From positions 1 through 38,714 of the IMG/VR virus record IMGVR_UViG_3300031707_000066: a stretch of 38,714 nt of DNA; one strand, 5' to 3'. Positions 6,686-14,417 of this stretch are shown one piece after another. Within the stretch, counting starts at the first letter, position 1. Each line of letters starts with the position of its first letter. A program made the translations under genes and the position numbers. Below the pieces are notes generated by a model. That model did no database searches. It saw nothing but the letters and a program-made list of their open reading frames with translations, and was not told where the DNA came from. Origin of the DNA: a virus.

Positions 6686-8287
6686 TTATTTGTAATCAAA
6701 AATATTGTTGCTTTCCAAAGTCCCTACTCCTTCAATAGTATTCTCACTTCCAGTTATATTTACTTCCTCGCTCTGTATTGACCAATAGACGCTACCTGCA
6801 AGTGCGTCAGACATATCTTTGCTTCCCTTCGGCTTGTGGTCAACCTTGCTTTCTCTCTTTTCAAGTTCTCTCAGTTCCTTGTATAGCCACTCCTCAGGCG
6901 TCTCGGGAACGAACTTCGCCTTTTCTATGTTGACGTTAGGCAGTTCTATTTTCATATCGTAAATCAATTCTTTCAAAGTATCGTATGGTTGAAGCGACCT
7001 ATCCACACTTAACAGTTCCACTTCAAATCCTTGTGCTTTTAATATTTGAAGACTGTCCACGCTTTGAAAACCGTCGTAACTTATTTTTGCTATCTGTATG
7101 CCTTTGTCTCTTAATGCAATAAGAATCTGCCTTATATCGCTGAATTTAATAGGACTCTGGACTGAACCCTTAAATCTCAGTAGTAACCCGACTTTAACCT
7201 TTCCATTTTCTTTATAGGTCATAGCGAATCCGCCTGCGTCACCAGTCAAGCCCAAGTCAATATGAACGTTACATATCTTGTGCTTTAACTTAACTATCTC
7301 GTCATATAAAACAAAACCTTCTTTGACAGGATTGTTCATATTAACGTTTATACACTTGTCTATTGCATTAGGATTAACCAACCAAGGATATAAAGTATCA
7401 GACGGGAAGCCAAGCATATCTCTCTTGAAACTGTCGGGATTAGCCTGTGCCTCTATAAGCAATTCAGTCGGTATTTTATATTTAAGCCACTCAACCAATT
7501 CGCCATTGAACAACCAGGGCTTCATCTCCCATATACTCTTTCTCACGCCGAATACTTTCGGGTTTTCAATTAGATATTCAACATACCTGTCGGGATAAGA
7601 AGGGTTGGTAATGAGGACTATCTTCCAAGCCCACTTGTCGGCAAACCTGTTACTCATTCTTTTTTCTAATGTTTCATAAACATCTTTGACATAGTCTCTT
7701 TCTTTTGTCACTTCCCACCAAGCCACTTCGTCCATAACCACTACTATCAGATTGTATCCGTATGGATTTGTTTCCGAACTGTTACCAGGTATGATGACCA
7801 CTCCCCTGCCGAAGTCAAGTTCGCTTTTTTTGTCCTGGTTAAGCGTATTGAATTTATTAAACCAGAACGAGTTTTCAATTCGGGCTTTAATTTCGCCGAA
7901 CACTACCTTCTTCGCTTGCAACCCATTCTGTGACATATTCATAACTGCTATGTTGGAACCCCTTGCAAGACCGAGTTCTGTTTGCGGGTCTTTGAGGCAG
8001 GATATTTTATGGATTTCGTATGCAGTTATTATACTTGAAAGATATGACTTGCCTGCTCCAGGTGGCATCTCAAACACGGCGGTATTTTTTTTACTGGCTT
8101 CAAATTCAGTTAGCAGGTCTTTTATTGTTTGCCAACATTCCGAACCCATATTCAAGTAAAATTGGTTATCAATAAAATCCCTTATATTTTTTGCGGGTTT
8201 GTGTATATATTCTGGGTGGCGTTCACAGAACACCTTATCAAGCAGTAAAAACTTTTCCTCTTTTGGAAGTTCGGCAGTATCAACCAT
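6686..8287 (-). CDS. terL: Terminase large subunit
   Basis: 533 residues. The N-terminal ATPase has Walker A PPGAGKS at residues 75-81 and Walker B VVVMDEVAWW with the acidic pair at 186-187; the coupling motif LITNPSYP follows. The C-terminal RNase H-fold nuclease shows its acidic residues in VHIDLGLTGDAGG, ISYDGFQS and KGSKDMSDALAG. The protein would translocate DNA into the prohead and cut the concatemer, docked on the portal encoded just downstream. It follows the small subunit by 3 bases. The start has no clear ribosome site (AAACAAAATAAAAT), so translation probably depends on coupling. Confidence 0.93.
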   Translation of the reverse strand: MVDTAELPKEEKFLLLDKVFCERHPEYIHKPAKNIRDFIDNQFYLNMGSECWQTIKDLLTEFEASKKNTAVFEMPPGAGKSYLSSIITAYEIHKISCLKDPQTELGLARGSNIAVMNMSQNGLQAKKVVFGEIKARIENSFWFNKFNTLNQDKKSELDFGRGVVIIPGNSSETNPYGYNLIVVVMDEVAWWEVTKERDYVKDVYETLEKRMSNRFADKWAWKIVLITNPSYPDRYVEYLIENPKVFGVRKSIWEMKPWLFNGELVEWLKYKIPTELLIEAQANPDSFKRDMLGFPSDTLYPWLVNPNAIDKCINVNMNNPVKEGFVLYDEIVKLKHKICNVHIDLGLTGDAGGFAMTYKENGKVKVGLLLRFKGSVQSPIKFSDIRQILIALRDKGIQIAKISYDGFQSVDSLQILKAQGFEVELLSVDRSLQPYDTLKELIYDMKIELPNVNIEKAKFVPETPEEWLYKELRELEKRESKVDHKPKGSKDMSDALAGSVYWSIQSEEVNITGSENTIEGVGTLESNNIFDYK

Positions 8288-8290
8288 ATT

Positions 8291-8833
8291 TTATTTTGTT
8301 TCCAGTTCCTGTTCCAACTTATTTATTAGTTCGTCTTTTTCGGTATCGCTTTTTGTTTCGTTATATACGTTCTGCGTTTGCTGTTGAAGGACTATGCTAA
8401 CAGGTTGCGGTAGAACGGCGTCTTCTTTCCAATGCTCAATATACTTCATCCAGGCGTGAACCTCTTGTGCAGAACCGTCCTTCAAAATAGTTTTGTATAA
8501 AGATATGAAAACATTCGGAGTTAAAAAGGACAGCATTTTCTCCGTTTCTTTCATCCGTTGCAATAATTCGGGACGTTTATTCCAATTCACAAGTGTCGCT
8601 TCATTCAGGTCGTATTTCTCGGCAAATTCTTTTTGAGTTTTTATCTGCAATAGTTCGGTAGCGAATCCAGGTTCAAAACCCAACTGCTCAAGCACTTCTA
8701 TCGGCTTGCCCCTTAATATGCTCGGCAATGATTTCCATTGAAGATACAGATTGAATTCAACCTCTCTGCGTATCTGTATATCGCTTTCGCCTTTATTATT
8801 CAACTGAGTTTTATTAGAAACAATTTGTTCCAT
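8291..8833 (-). CDS. terS: Terminase small subunit (phBC6A51-type HTH)
   Basis: 180 residues. A helix-turn-helix lies around residues 65-95 (KTQKEFAEKYDLNEATLVNW), in the form seen in small terminase subunits with a homeodomain-like recognition helix. A helical oligomerisation region follows. The C-terminal tail, rich in Gln, Glu and Lys, probably contacts the large subunit. It would bind packaging sites on phage DNA and deliver them to the nuclease. It lies directly upstream of terL and directly downstream of the radical-SAM gene. Confidence 0.8.
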   Translation of the reverse strand: MEQIVSNKTQLNNKGESDIQIRREVEFNLYLQWKSLPSILRGKPIEVLEQLGFEPGFATELLQIKTQKEFAEKYDLNEATLVNWNKRPELLQRMKETEKMLSFLTPNVFISLYKTILKDGSAQEVHAWMKYIEHWKEDAVLPQPVSIVLQQQTQNVYNETKSDTEKDELINKLEQELETK

Positions 8834-8841
8834 AATTTTAA

Positions 8842-10107
8842 TTATTTAATTATGTTCTCTCCCTCATACTTGTATATTATATCTTTGTTTAAATCATATC
8901 CTATTGGTTTAAGCATACCTGCAAAATAAACATACATACCATTTTGGGCATTTACATTATTCCATTTATTTCTGAAAAATTGCATTAAACTCATCGCACA
9001 ATATTTTGCCCTATGTTCTCCATTCTTGAAATGATAATGGATGTCTTTTTCAAGATTCATATCATTATATTTATCAAACTTTACATCGCTGAATTTTACT
9101 GTTCCATTCTTTTTGGCTAACATAAGGGCTTCGGTTAAATGAATCCTGCTATAATTCCACGATTCGTCAAGTCCGCAACAACAAGCATTGTGGCAATAAT
9201 CTTTAATATGAGCATCAGAACAATAGAACCTCATACCAAGTTTTTTACTGAGTTCATACATCTTTTCTACATATTTAAGTTTTAACTGCCTGTTTAATCT
9301 ATAATAACCTCTGTCTATGCTGTTTTTCTTGTAATAGGCATATACATCAAAACCAAGGACTTTTGACATTTCAAAGAACCTTTGCTTCGTATTTATCGTA
9401 GCCCGTGCCTCAACGCACATAAATTCAACCGAAACCGCAGTTGCTCCGCAAATATGGGCTTTTTTGATTAAATCAAGATATTCGTCATTAACGTCGCTCA
9501 TACCCATTATAAACGGTCTAAGGCGTAAAGTAACCCCTCCTTTATTGAATTTTGAGTATATTGCCATTGCTTTTAGCCGTTCTTCTGGACTTGGACAACC
9601 ACGCTCAATTTTTTGTGCTATTTCAGGGTTAAGGTTGATTATACTGAACTTGCAGTTCCAATTATCCTGATTTCTGAACAGTTCAATATACTTATCGTCA
9701 TTCACCCACCAAGTTGATTTTGTTGAAAAAGTTATCGGATAATTGATTTTTTTAAAGAATTTCAAAAGTTCAAGGGTTATACCGTACTTTTTTTCGTGTT
9801 GGTCAAATTGGTCGGCAAGACCTCCCCACTGCAAAACTATTCTGTTTTTTATGAGTTTCTGGAATAATTTACCGTGACCTTCACCTGTTGAAAACAATCT
9901 GTATATTTTTTCGGGATTAACCCAACGAACCTGTGATTGCATATAGTTTGTTCCCATTGTTGAACTGAGAGATTTTTGAAAATAACTGAAACAATACAGA
10001 CAGTTGAAACCGCACTTGCTGTATGTGTCCATAGACATAGGCAAACTGCAATCAAGGATTTCGCCTGTTATTCTTGGACTATCGTAAAATTTTAAAGTTT
10101 GCTCCAT
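8842..10107 (-). CDS. Radical-SAM enzyme
   Basis: 421 residues. The canonical CX3CX2C iron-sulfur motif is at Cys32, Cys36 and Cys39 (KCGFNCLYCFSYF). A TIM-barrel-like body follows with LQWGGLADQFD, ITFSTKST and VTLRLRPFIMG, resembling the spore-photoproduct-lyase-like branch of the superfamily. A second cluster, YCSDAHIKDYCHNACCCG near residue 300, could hold an auxiliary cluster. The substrate cannot be read from the sequence. It overlaps the glycosyltransferase gene by 16 bases and follows the ParB-like gene, which suggests one process, possibly phage DNA base modification. That inference rests on the partners, not on the enzyme itself. Confidence 0.85.
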   Translation of the reverse strand: MEQTLKFYDSPRITGEILDCSLPMSMDTYSKCGFNCLYCFSYFQKSLSSTMGTNYMQSQVRWVNPEKIYRLFSTGEGHGKLFQKLIKNRIVLQWGGLADQFDQHEKKYGITLELLKFFKKINYPITFSTKSTWWVNDDKYIELFRNQDNWNCKFSIINLNPEIAQKIERGCPSPEERLKAMAIYSKFNKGGVTLRLRPFIMGMSDVNDEYLDLIKKAHICGATAVSVEFMCVEARATINTKQRFFEMSKVLGFDVYAYYKKNSIDRGYYRLNRQLKLKYVEKMYELSKKLGMRFYCSDAHIKDYCHNACCCGLDESWNYSRIHLTEALMLAKKNGTVKFSDVKFDKYNDMNLEKDIHYHFKNGEHRAKYCAMSLMQFFRNKWNNVNAQNGMYVYFAGMLKPIGYDLNKDIIYKYEGENIIK

Positions 10108-10814
10108 TTGAACCTTATTTCTTTTTGGTTATGTATTATTTTGTTGGTTATACATTTATCTCCATATCTTCCACGAAGCATTTCTTCCGCTTCTTCTAAC
10201 AGTTCTTTGTGTTTATATATATCACTTGCTCCGCCTTCTCTTGATTTCATTTTGTGAATAAACATTGCATCATAATAACAAGCGGTTTTGTATCCCAATT
10301 TTATCAATTTCGCACTCATATCCCAATCATTGAAAATAGGCAAATTTTCATCATATCCACCAACACTTTGTATTGCTTTTGTAAAATTGGCAATGAACCC
10401 CCACGCACCTATTTTTTCTTTTACCATTCCATCATAATACCAATTATGTCCTATAAAACTCATTGCAAGTTGTGTATATTTATTATCATCAATTAGTTTA
10501 TACATTTTGTCTATTTCGTTTAATAGGTTGCTTTTAATATCCCTGAATTTAAACCCGAAAATATCATCATCGCAGAATATGTATTTATTAAATCTATTTT
10601 CAACAGCATAGTTTAACATAGAATTCAGAAGATATCCGAATCCTTTATTATTGTCTTTTAATTTAACAACATTGAATCTTTCACCATACATCAGAAAATA
10701 ATCAGGAAATTCATCTGGTTCTACAAACAGTGTAGCCCCTGATACTATTTTTGACATATCAAAAAAGAGACGGGATTTGCTTCCGATAAAAAAATTTTTC
10801 TCTACTTTATACAT
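10092..10814 (-). CDS. GT-A type glycosyltransferase, TET-associated-like
   Basis: 240 residues. The layout is that of a small GT-A enzyme: an N-terminal Rossmann-like part with ATLFVEPDEFPDYFLMYG, the metal/nucleotide-sugar motif YIFCDDDIFGF (Asp82-84), then GAWGFIANFTKAIQSVGGYD and the acceptor-loop block PIFNDWDMSAKLIKLGY. The order resembles the glycosyltransferase family first noted beside TET/JBP base oxidases in phages. No oxidase is present here; the neighbour is a radical-SAM enzyme. A DNA-glycosylating role is inference, and a cell-surface polymer is an alternative acceptor. The gene starts 3 bases after the ParB-like stop. Confidence 0.72.
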   Translation of the reverse strand: MYKVEKNFFIGSKSRLFFDMSKIVSGATLFVEPDEFPDYFLMYGERFNVVKLKDNNKGFGYLLNSMLNYAVENRFNKYIFCDDDIFGFKFRDIKSNLLNEIDKMYKLIDDNKYTQLAMSFIGHNWYYDGMVKEKIGAWGFIANFTKAIQSVGGYDENLPIFNDWDMSAKLIKLGYKTACYYDAMFIHKMKSREGGASDIYKHKELLEEAEEMLRGRYGDKCITNKIIHNQKEIRFKWSKL

Positions 10815-10817
10815 AAA

Positions 10818-11402
10818 TCATTCTTTGATTATATCTTTAAATTTTTCTACGAATTTATTATATGGAATTGCTCTTTGATTTTTTCCTAATTTTAGAATAT
10901 TCTTCACTTTTTCAAATTCCAATTTATCAGGGAATACAATTATAAGCGCCTGTTGAGTTCCCTCTTCTTCATATCCACCAAATTCCGAACCTGCATTGGG
11001 AACTGCTATATTGCCAGAAATAAGCAATATTTCTTCATTTGAAAATCCAACAACTTCAAGAAGTTCTTTATTAAAATTAGCCAACATTTCATAATCCCAA
11101 GAACCAAGATTTTTATTCAGTCTTAAATTAAGTTCCTGTTCTTCTTCTGTTGTCAGCAACTTGTTTGGAACCCTGACATCAACTTCTTTTATTCCTTTGT
11201 CTTTCAGTATCTTTATCCTGAAATGCCCACCGATGACATTATTGTTCCTGTTTATCACTATCGGGTCGGCTACACTGAATTTTTCCAGTGATTCTGAAAG
11301 GTCTTGACACTCTTTTTCTGTTGCTTTTCTCGGATTGTATTCGGCAGGTTTCAACTCGGATATTTTCCTTCTCTCGGTTTTCCAGGTGATTTCGTTAGGC
11401 AT
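10818..11402 (-). CDS. ParB/Srx-fold protein
   Basis: 194 residues. Residues 10-75 are a ParB N-terminal domain: RKISELKPAEYNPRK, LSESLEKFSVADPIVINRNN, then the nucleotide-binding motif IGGHFR (58-62). A helical region with LTTEEEQELNLRLNKN and a charged C terminus follow. In phages such proteins commonly sit just before terminase, often joined to a DNA methylase; here a glycosyltransferase and radical-SAM gene take that place. It is the first gene after a perfect promoter, with ribosome site AAAAAAGGAGGCTGT. Roles as DNA-binding/CTPase-like adaptor, nuclease or kinase are all possible. Confidence 0.82.
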   Translation of the reverse strand: MPNEITWKTERRKISELKPAEYNPRKATEKECQDLSESLEKFSVADPIVINRNNNVIGGHFRIKILKDKGIKEVDVRVPNKLLTTEEEQELNLRLNKNLGSWDYEMLANFNKELLEVVGFSNEEILLISGNIAVPNAGSEFGGYEEEGTQQALIIVFPDKLEFEKVKNILKLGKNQRAIPYNKFVEKFKDIIKE

Positions 11403-11418
11403 ACAGCCTCCTTTTTTA

Positions 11419-11447
11419 ATTATACATCAAGTTCTTTCGTTTGTCAA
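11419..11447 (-). promoter_or_regulatory. Consensus sigma-70 promoter for ParB/terminase operon
   Basis: TTGACA (11447-11442) and TATAAT (11424-11419) separated by 17 bp, a 12 of 12 consensus match, between the VRR-NUC gene and the ParB-like gene. The predicted start near 11412 leaves only about 10 nt before ATG 11402, so the ribosome site is at the very 5' end of the transcript. Confidence 0.9.
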
Positions 11448-11451
11448 GCAA

Positions 11452-11838
11452 TTACCTGTTCGCCATATATTCATCAATAACTATTTCCGCTTCATTTGAA
11501 CCGTAGCAGACCACCGCCTTGTATCCTCTTGCATTAAGCAAATCTATCATTACATTTTGTTCTTTTGATACTGTCCCTTTTTCACAGAAATATGTTTTCG
11601 GTGTTTTCATTTCAATGAATAAACCTGAATATATTCCTTTCGGTTCAAAAATCATTAAATCTGGCGTCCCAGCCCGATACCCTAAACTTTTTATTCGTTT
11701 TGCCATAAATATTGATTTAATAAACAATGCAGGGCTAATTGTAAATATTACATCAGGATATTTTATCTTTAAATAATTTGCTACCGCTATCTGATATTCC
11801 TCTTCATAGTATTTTGGTTTTTGTCTTTCTGATTTCAT
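11452..11838 (-). CDS. VRR-NUC nuclease
   Basis: 128 residues, about the size of stand-alone VRR-NUC proteins. The PD-(D/E)XK core is visible as GYRAGTPDLMIF (Asp60) and GLFIEMKTP (Glu76, Lys78). The family-typical GTVSKEQNVMIDLLNARGY and KAVVCYGSNEAEIVI follow. The family cuts branched or flap DNA, and stand-alone phage members are proposed to resolve recombination or replication junctions before packaging. It is the last gene of the early block, 36 bases downstream of which the ParB promoter begins. Ribosome site GAAAGGGAATT. Confidence 0.87.
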   Translation of the reverse strand: MKSERQKPKYYEEEYQIAVANYLKIKYPDVIFTISPALFIKSIFMAKRIKSLGYRAGTPDLMIFEPKGIYSGLFIEMKTPKTYFCEKGTVSKEQNVMIDLLNARGYKAVVCYGSNEAEIVIDEYMANR

Positions 11839-11888
11839 AATTCCCTTTCTATCAAAACGTATTATTTGTTATACATTGTTAGGGCTTT

Positions 11889-12104
11889 TTAATTTATATT
11901 TATCAATCCTCTTGGAAAATAACTCATATCTGGTATTTCTTCATAAACAAAACACCAAGTTCTCCCTAAAAATTTAAATGCTATTTCTCTTGCCTGTTCT
12001 TTATTTTCTGCTTTTATCACAGCCACGGTATCTTTATCTAATGTTTTACCATTTATTGAATGTGTATGTATCTGACCAAAAGTTATGTAATACTCTCTCA
12101 TCAT
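11889..12104 (-). CDS. Small unknown protein
   Basis: 71 residues, function not recognised. Compact alpha/beta pattern: REYYITFGQIHTHSINGKTL, then VAVIKAENKEQAREIAFKFL, then a C-terminal DMSYFPRGLINI. This ordered strand-helix arrangement suggests a conserved folded domain. Good ribosome site AAAGGGGGA before tandem ATG codons; the second (12101) is an alternative start. It ends 50 bases before the nuclease gene. Confidence 0.65.
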   Translation of the reverse strand: MMREYYITFGQIHTHSINGKTLDKDTVAVIKAENKEQAREIAFKFLGRTWCFVYEEIPDMSYFPRGLININ

Positions 12105-12114
12105 TCCCCCTTTC

Positions 12115-12468
12115 TTATTCTATCGGAATAAGTTTAAATTTCTTTGTATCACCTTTTTTGATTAACTTTTTTAATTCATTCATAGAACCGAATTTAAAAC
12201 TATCTATTGTAAATAATTTTCCTTGACTACTGCAATTTATGTAAACCACTATATCTTTGGGTTCGGGCTTGATTGTTTGCCAGTCTTTTTTGAATAAATC
12301 TATTATTCTACACGCCATACCAAACGGAGTTAATTTGCCATTTTCATCTCCGGATATTATTATGGAAATTATGTCTTTTATCAATTCTTTATAAACAACT
12401 GTCTTTTCGTGATAATCATTCGGTATAGCAGTATAATCAAATTCCTTCTTAACTCTTTTAGGTTTCAT
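12115..12468 (-). CDS. Unknown protein, paralogue of 13065-13394
   Basis: 117 residues, function not recognised. It begins MKPKRVKK exactly like the protein at 13065-13394, and both end with a matching module: KPEPKDIVVYI here and NPEPEQIVVEI there, followed by EL-K--K-G----F-LI. The middle sections differ, so this looks like an old duplication with divergent inserts. Strong ribosome site GAGGAGGAAAG. The region holds several other small early genes. Confidence 0.65.
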   Translation of the reverse strand: MKPKRVKKEFDYTAIPNDYHEKTVVYKELIKDIISIIISGDENGKLTPFGMACRIIDLFKKDWQTIKPEPKDIVVYINCSSQGKLFTIDSFKFGSMNELKKLIKKGDTKKFKLIPIE

Positions 12469-12508
12469 CTTTCCTCCTCAAATATATTGTATTCTTTAGG
12501 ATTGCACC

Positions 12509-13057
12509 TTACTTTATTAACTCTTTTCCTGCTTCATACCCTTTTTCATAAGTTATAAATTTATCCTTTAAATCATAATTTCCTACACGAACATACCAAT
12601 GCTTCCCATTCATCCATTGTTGAACAACTATATCTTTCTCTGTATATTTATTAGGAAACACTAATTCCTTACTCGAGTATGTTTCTAAAATTTCAAATGT
12701 GTCATCTATATCGCGATATGAAAAACAATTAGGATTAACGACAAATTTTTCTTTTGCATTATAAAATCTTACATAACCGTCGGTCAAACTATCTAAAACA
12801 TTAGCATCATCAGTTATAGTTTTCCTTTCAGTATGTTCCATAGTTATACCTATCAATGTTTGGTCTGCACTAAAATAATGTCCACCTTTTTCGCTCTTAC
12901 GATTTTTTAAATCAAAATATACTTTTACTAATTTTCTTTTTCTATAATCTATAAAATCCATTAAAGAATCTATATTATCTATTAATAAATACCATCCTAT
13001 ATATGTCTCTTCACATTTAGGATGTATCTTGTGTTTAGCATAAATAAATTTATACAT
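12509..13057 (-). CDS. Unknown 182-residue protein
   Basis: Function not recognised. The sequence is rich in Tyr, Asp and Lys with beta-strand character (YTGWYLLI-like start, VKVYFDLKNRKSEKGGHYF, WMNGKHWYVRVGNYDLKD) and no signal peptide or membrane segment. It sits between the two paralogous MKPKRVKK proteins, so the three may have come or moved together. Ribosome site GAGGTAACAAAGAA precedes ATG 13057. Confidence 0.6.
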   Translation of the reverse strand: MYKFIYAKHKIHPKCEETYIGWYLLIDNIDSLMDFIDYRKRKLVKVYFDLKNRKSEKGGHYFSADQTLIGITMEHTERKTITDDANVLDSLTDGYVRFYNAKEKFVVNPNCFSYRDIDDTFEILETYSSKELVFPNKYTEKDIVVQQWMNGKHWYVRVGNYDLKDKFITYEKGYEAGKELIK

Positions 13058-13064
13058 TTCTTTG

Positions 13065-13394
13065 TTACCTCTTTATTAAAATAAATTCAGCACTTATACC
13101 TTCTTTAAGAACTTTACTTAATTCCGTAGTTTTCCCTCTTATTTGAAAACCAAAAATATTGTGTTCTATTTCCACAACTATCTGCTCGGGTTCGGGATTG
13201 ATTGATTTTTCTTCAATTATCAATTTACCATCATTGAATATATGTTCGTGATTTATTTCGGGCTTAATTGGTTTCCATATTATTTTACTTTTTTTGCTTT
13301 TAACCCAACAAGGTGGGTTTATCATTTTAGAATTTCCTACACAATCTTTATCACCACAATTCTCACACGTCTTTTTAACTCTTTTAGGTTTCAT
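13065..13394 (-). CDS. Zinc-ribbon-like unknown protein, paralogue of 12115-12468
   Basis: 109 residues. The shared MKPKRVKK start is followed by CENCGDKDC and a later Cys in NPPCW, a plausible zinc knuckle that the paralogue lacks. The C-terminal PEPEQIVVEI module matches the paralogue. Ribosome site AAAGGGGGATTAAGAAA. A nucleic-acid-binding role is a guess from the basic N terminus and cysteines. Confidence 0.62.
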   Translation of the reverse strand: MKPKRVKKTCENCGDKDCVGNSKMINPPCWVKSKKSKIIWKPIKPEINHEHIFNDGKLIIEEKSINPEPEQIVVEIEHNIFGFQIRGKTTELSKVLKEGISAEFILIKR

Positions 13395-13409
13395 TTTCTT
13401 AATCCCCCT

Positions 13410-13553
13410 TTAACAAACCAATAAATTTATATACCATTTATGTCCATTTTCACACATACAAATTTTTCCGTTTATTTCTAACACACAAGGTTTACCGCAA
13501 TATGGACAAATCAAAGTAAGGAACATTAACAATAAAAAGCAATATATTTTCAT
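13410..13553 (-). CDS. Tiny cysteine-rich membrane or zinc-ribbon peptide
   Basis: 47 residues. A hydrophobic N terminus (MKIYCFLLLMFLTLI) is followed by CPYCGKPC and later CMCENGHKW, a four-cysteine ribbon-like set. There is no valid lipobox, since the residue before the first Cys of CPYC is Ile. The ATG overlaps the stop of the upstream gene (ATGA) and has GAAAGGAGAGTGT in front. That arrangement is the main reason to accept so short a gene. Confidence 0.6.
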   Translation of the reverse strand: MKIYCFLLLMFLTLICPYCGKPCVLEINGKICMCENGHKWYINLLVC

Positions 13554-13816
13554 ACACTCTCCTTTCCCATTATTTTATCTCGCAGGTTCTGGGAATACTT
13601 GTCTATTGCTTCATCATAACCATTATAAAATTCATTAGATGGTGCGTGATTTTCTTGATTGGGCTTCGCTTCTTCCACCAGTTTTAGCAGAGAGACTTTG
13701 AAGTCTTTGACAAATTCGCAATTATCAATACAACTATGTTCTGAATTAACAGTAGTTATACATAGACAACAAAAACTATTCTTAATCAACTCATCTACTT
13801 CATTTTGTTTGGACAT
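13550..13816 (-). CDS. Small cysteine-containing unknown protein
   Basis: 88 residues, function not recognised. FCCLC near residue 15 and CIDNC near 29 could form a metal site, followed by a helical, acidic C terminus. The start MSKQNE (ATG 13816, ribosome site GCGAGGTTCCCG) is nearly repeated by a 9-codon mini-ORF at 14072-14101. It overlaps the upstream membrane-protein gene by 17 bases and the downstream 47-residue gene by 4. Confidence 0.62.
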   Translation of the reverse strand: MSKQNEVDELIKNSFCCLCITTVNSEHSCIDNCEFVKDFKVSLLKLVEEAKPNQENHAPSNEFYNGYDEAIDKYSQNLRDKIMGKESV

Positions 13817-14075
13817 CGGGAACCTCGCTTTTCTTAATATGAAAAGTTAAACTAAATACAAGTAAACTTAATATTATTGTTGTGCTACCAATCTGAATAC
13901 CTAATTTCCAATTCCAACCGCCACCAAATCTACCCCATAAGTTATTTTTACTTCTCCATTCAAATTGAATTTCTAATCTATTTATATTCCAAGTTTTTTT
14001 GATTTCTTTCCTACCAAATAATTCATTAGATCTAACAATACTTAAAATACCTTTTTCATCATTTGTTAATTTCAT
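13800..14075 (-). CDS. Small protein with C-terminal membrane segment
   Basis: 91 residues, function not recognised. A polar N-terminal half (DEKGILSIVRSNELFGRKEI, then WNINRLEIQFEWRSKNNLWG and a Gly/Trp-rich GRFGGGWNWKLG) leads into one hydrophobic helix, about residues 62-80 (STTIILSLLVFSLTF). The tail is short and basic. Strong ribosome site GAGGAGGGGAA. Its ATG overlaps the stop of a 9-codon ORF. Confidence 0.65.
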   Translation of the reverse strand: MKLTNDEKGILSIVRSNELFGRKEIKKTWNINRLEIQFEWRSKNNLWGRFGGGWNWKLGIQIGSTTIILSLLVFSLTFHIKKSEVPDVQTK

Positions 14076-14101
14076 TTCCCCTCCTCATTTTGTTTGGGCA
14101 T
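14072..14101 (-). CDS. Nine-codon leader ORF
   Basis: Encodes MPKQNEEGK. It has its own ribosome site (AAAGGAGTATAAA) and its stop overlaps the ATG of the next gene (AAATGA). Its first 16 bases differ at one position from the start of the gene at 13816, so it may be a remnant of a partial duplication or a translation-coupling leader. Confidence 0.35.
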   Translation of the reverse strand: MPKQNEEGK

Positions 14102-14112
14102 TTTATACTCCT

Positions 14113-14178
14113 TTAATATTCGGGTTCATTAATATTTTTATCGTGCCAATAATCTTTTAACATTTCTTTATAATTCAT
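14113..14178 (-). CDS. Possible 21-residue peptide
   Basis: Encodes MNYKEMLKDYWHDKNINEPEY. The ATG overlaps the end of the preceding gene (ATGAATTATAA) with AGGAACAG upstream. Short polar helix; no function recognised. The evidence is only spacing and a weak ribosome site. Confidence 0.35.
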   Translation of the reverse strand: MNYKEMLKDYWHDKNINEPEY

Positions 14179-14335
14179 TTTCTGTTCCTATTTCATACCC
14201 TAATATTATAGCTAATACTCCAATCACAGTCAAAATTAGATTTACAAAAGAATTTTGATTTTCGCCTATTTTTATTAAAAGTATTCCTATTGAAGAAAAC
14301 ACTATATACAACATAAGTTTAATAAATATTTTCAC
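14168..14335 (-). CDS. Small two-helix membrane protein
   Basis: 55 residues from GTG 14335, which has the strong ribosome site AAAGGGGGAATA. Two hydrophobic segments (KLMLYIVFSSIGILLIKI and FVNLILTVIGVLAIILGY) are joined by a short polar GENQN turn, a hairpin membrane protein. It overlaps genes on both sides. Function unknown; its position far from the lysis genes argues against a holin. Confidence 0.6.
   Translation of the reverse strand: MKIFIKLMLYIVFSSIGILLIKIGENQNSFVNLILTVIGVLAIILGYEIGTENEL
14205..14233 (-). promoter_or_regulatory. Candidate internal sigma-70 promoter
   Basis: TTGACT (14233-14228) and TATAAT (14210-14205) with a 17-bp spacer, the same form as the portal promoter. It lies inside the 55-residue membrane-protein gene and would drive the small genes downstream. 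Being inside coding DNA, it could be chance. Confidence 0.5.
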
Positions 14336-14417
14336 TATTCCCCCTTTCTGGTAACGATATATTCGGAGTTACAAGATTTTTTCTTGCAATCATTTCTCTT
14401 ACATTTGGATTACTCAT
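14319..14417 (-). CDS. 32-residue peptide gene
   Basis: Encodes a basic peptide beginning MSNPNVREMIARKN. The ATG overlaps the upstream stop (ATGAGTAA) and has GAGGTGGGGA just before it. It overlaps the next GTG-started gene by 17 bases. No domain recognised. Confidence 0.48.
   Translation of the reverse strand: MSNPNVREMIARKNLVTPNISLPERGNSENIY

Noticed and set aside
11839-11888. Promoter before the VRR-NUC gene
   Set aside because: An extended -10-like TGTATAAC is present, but no -35 box is found at a workable distance.
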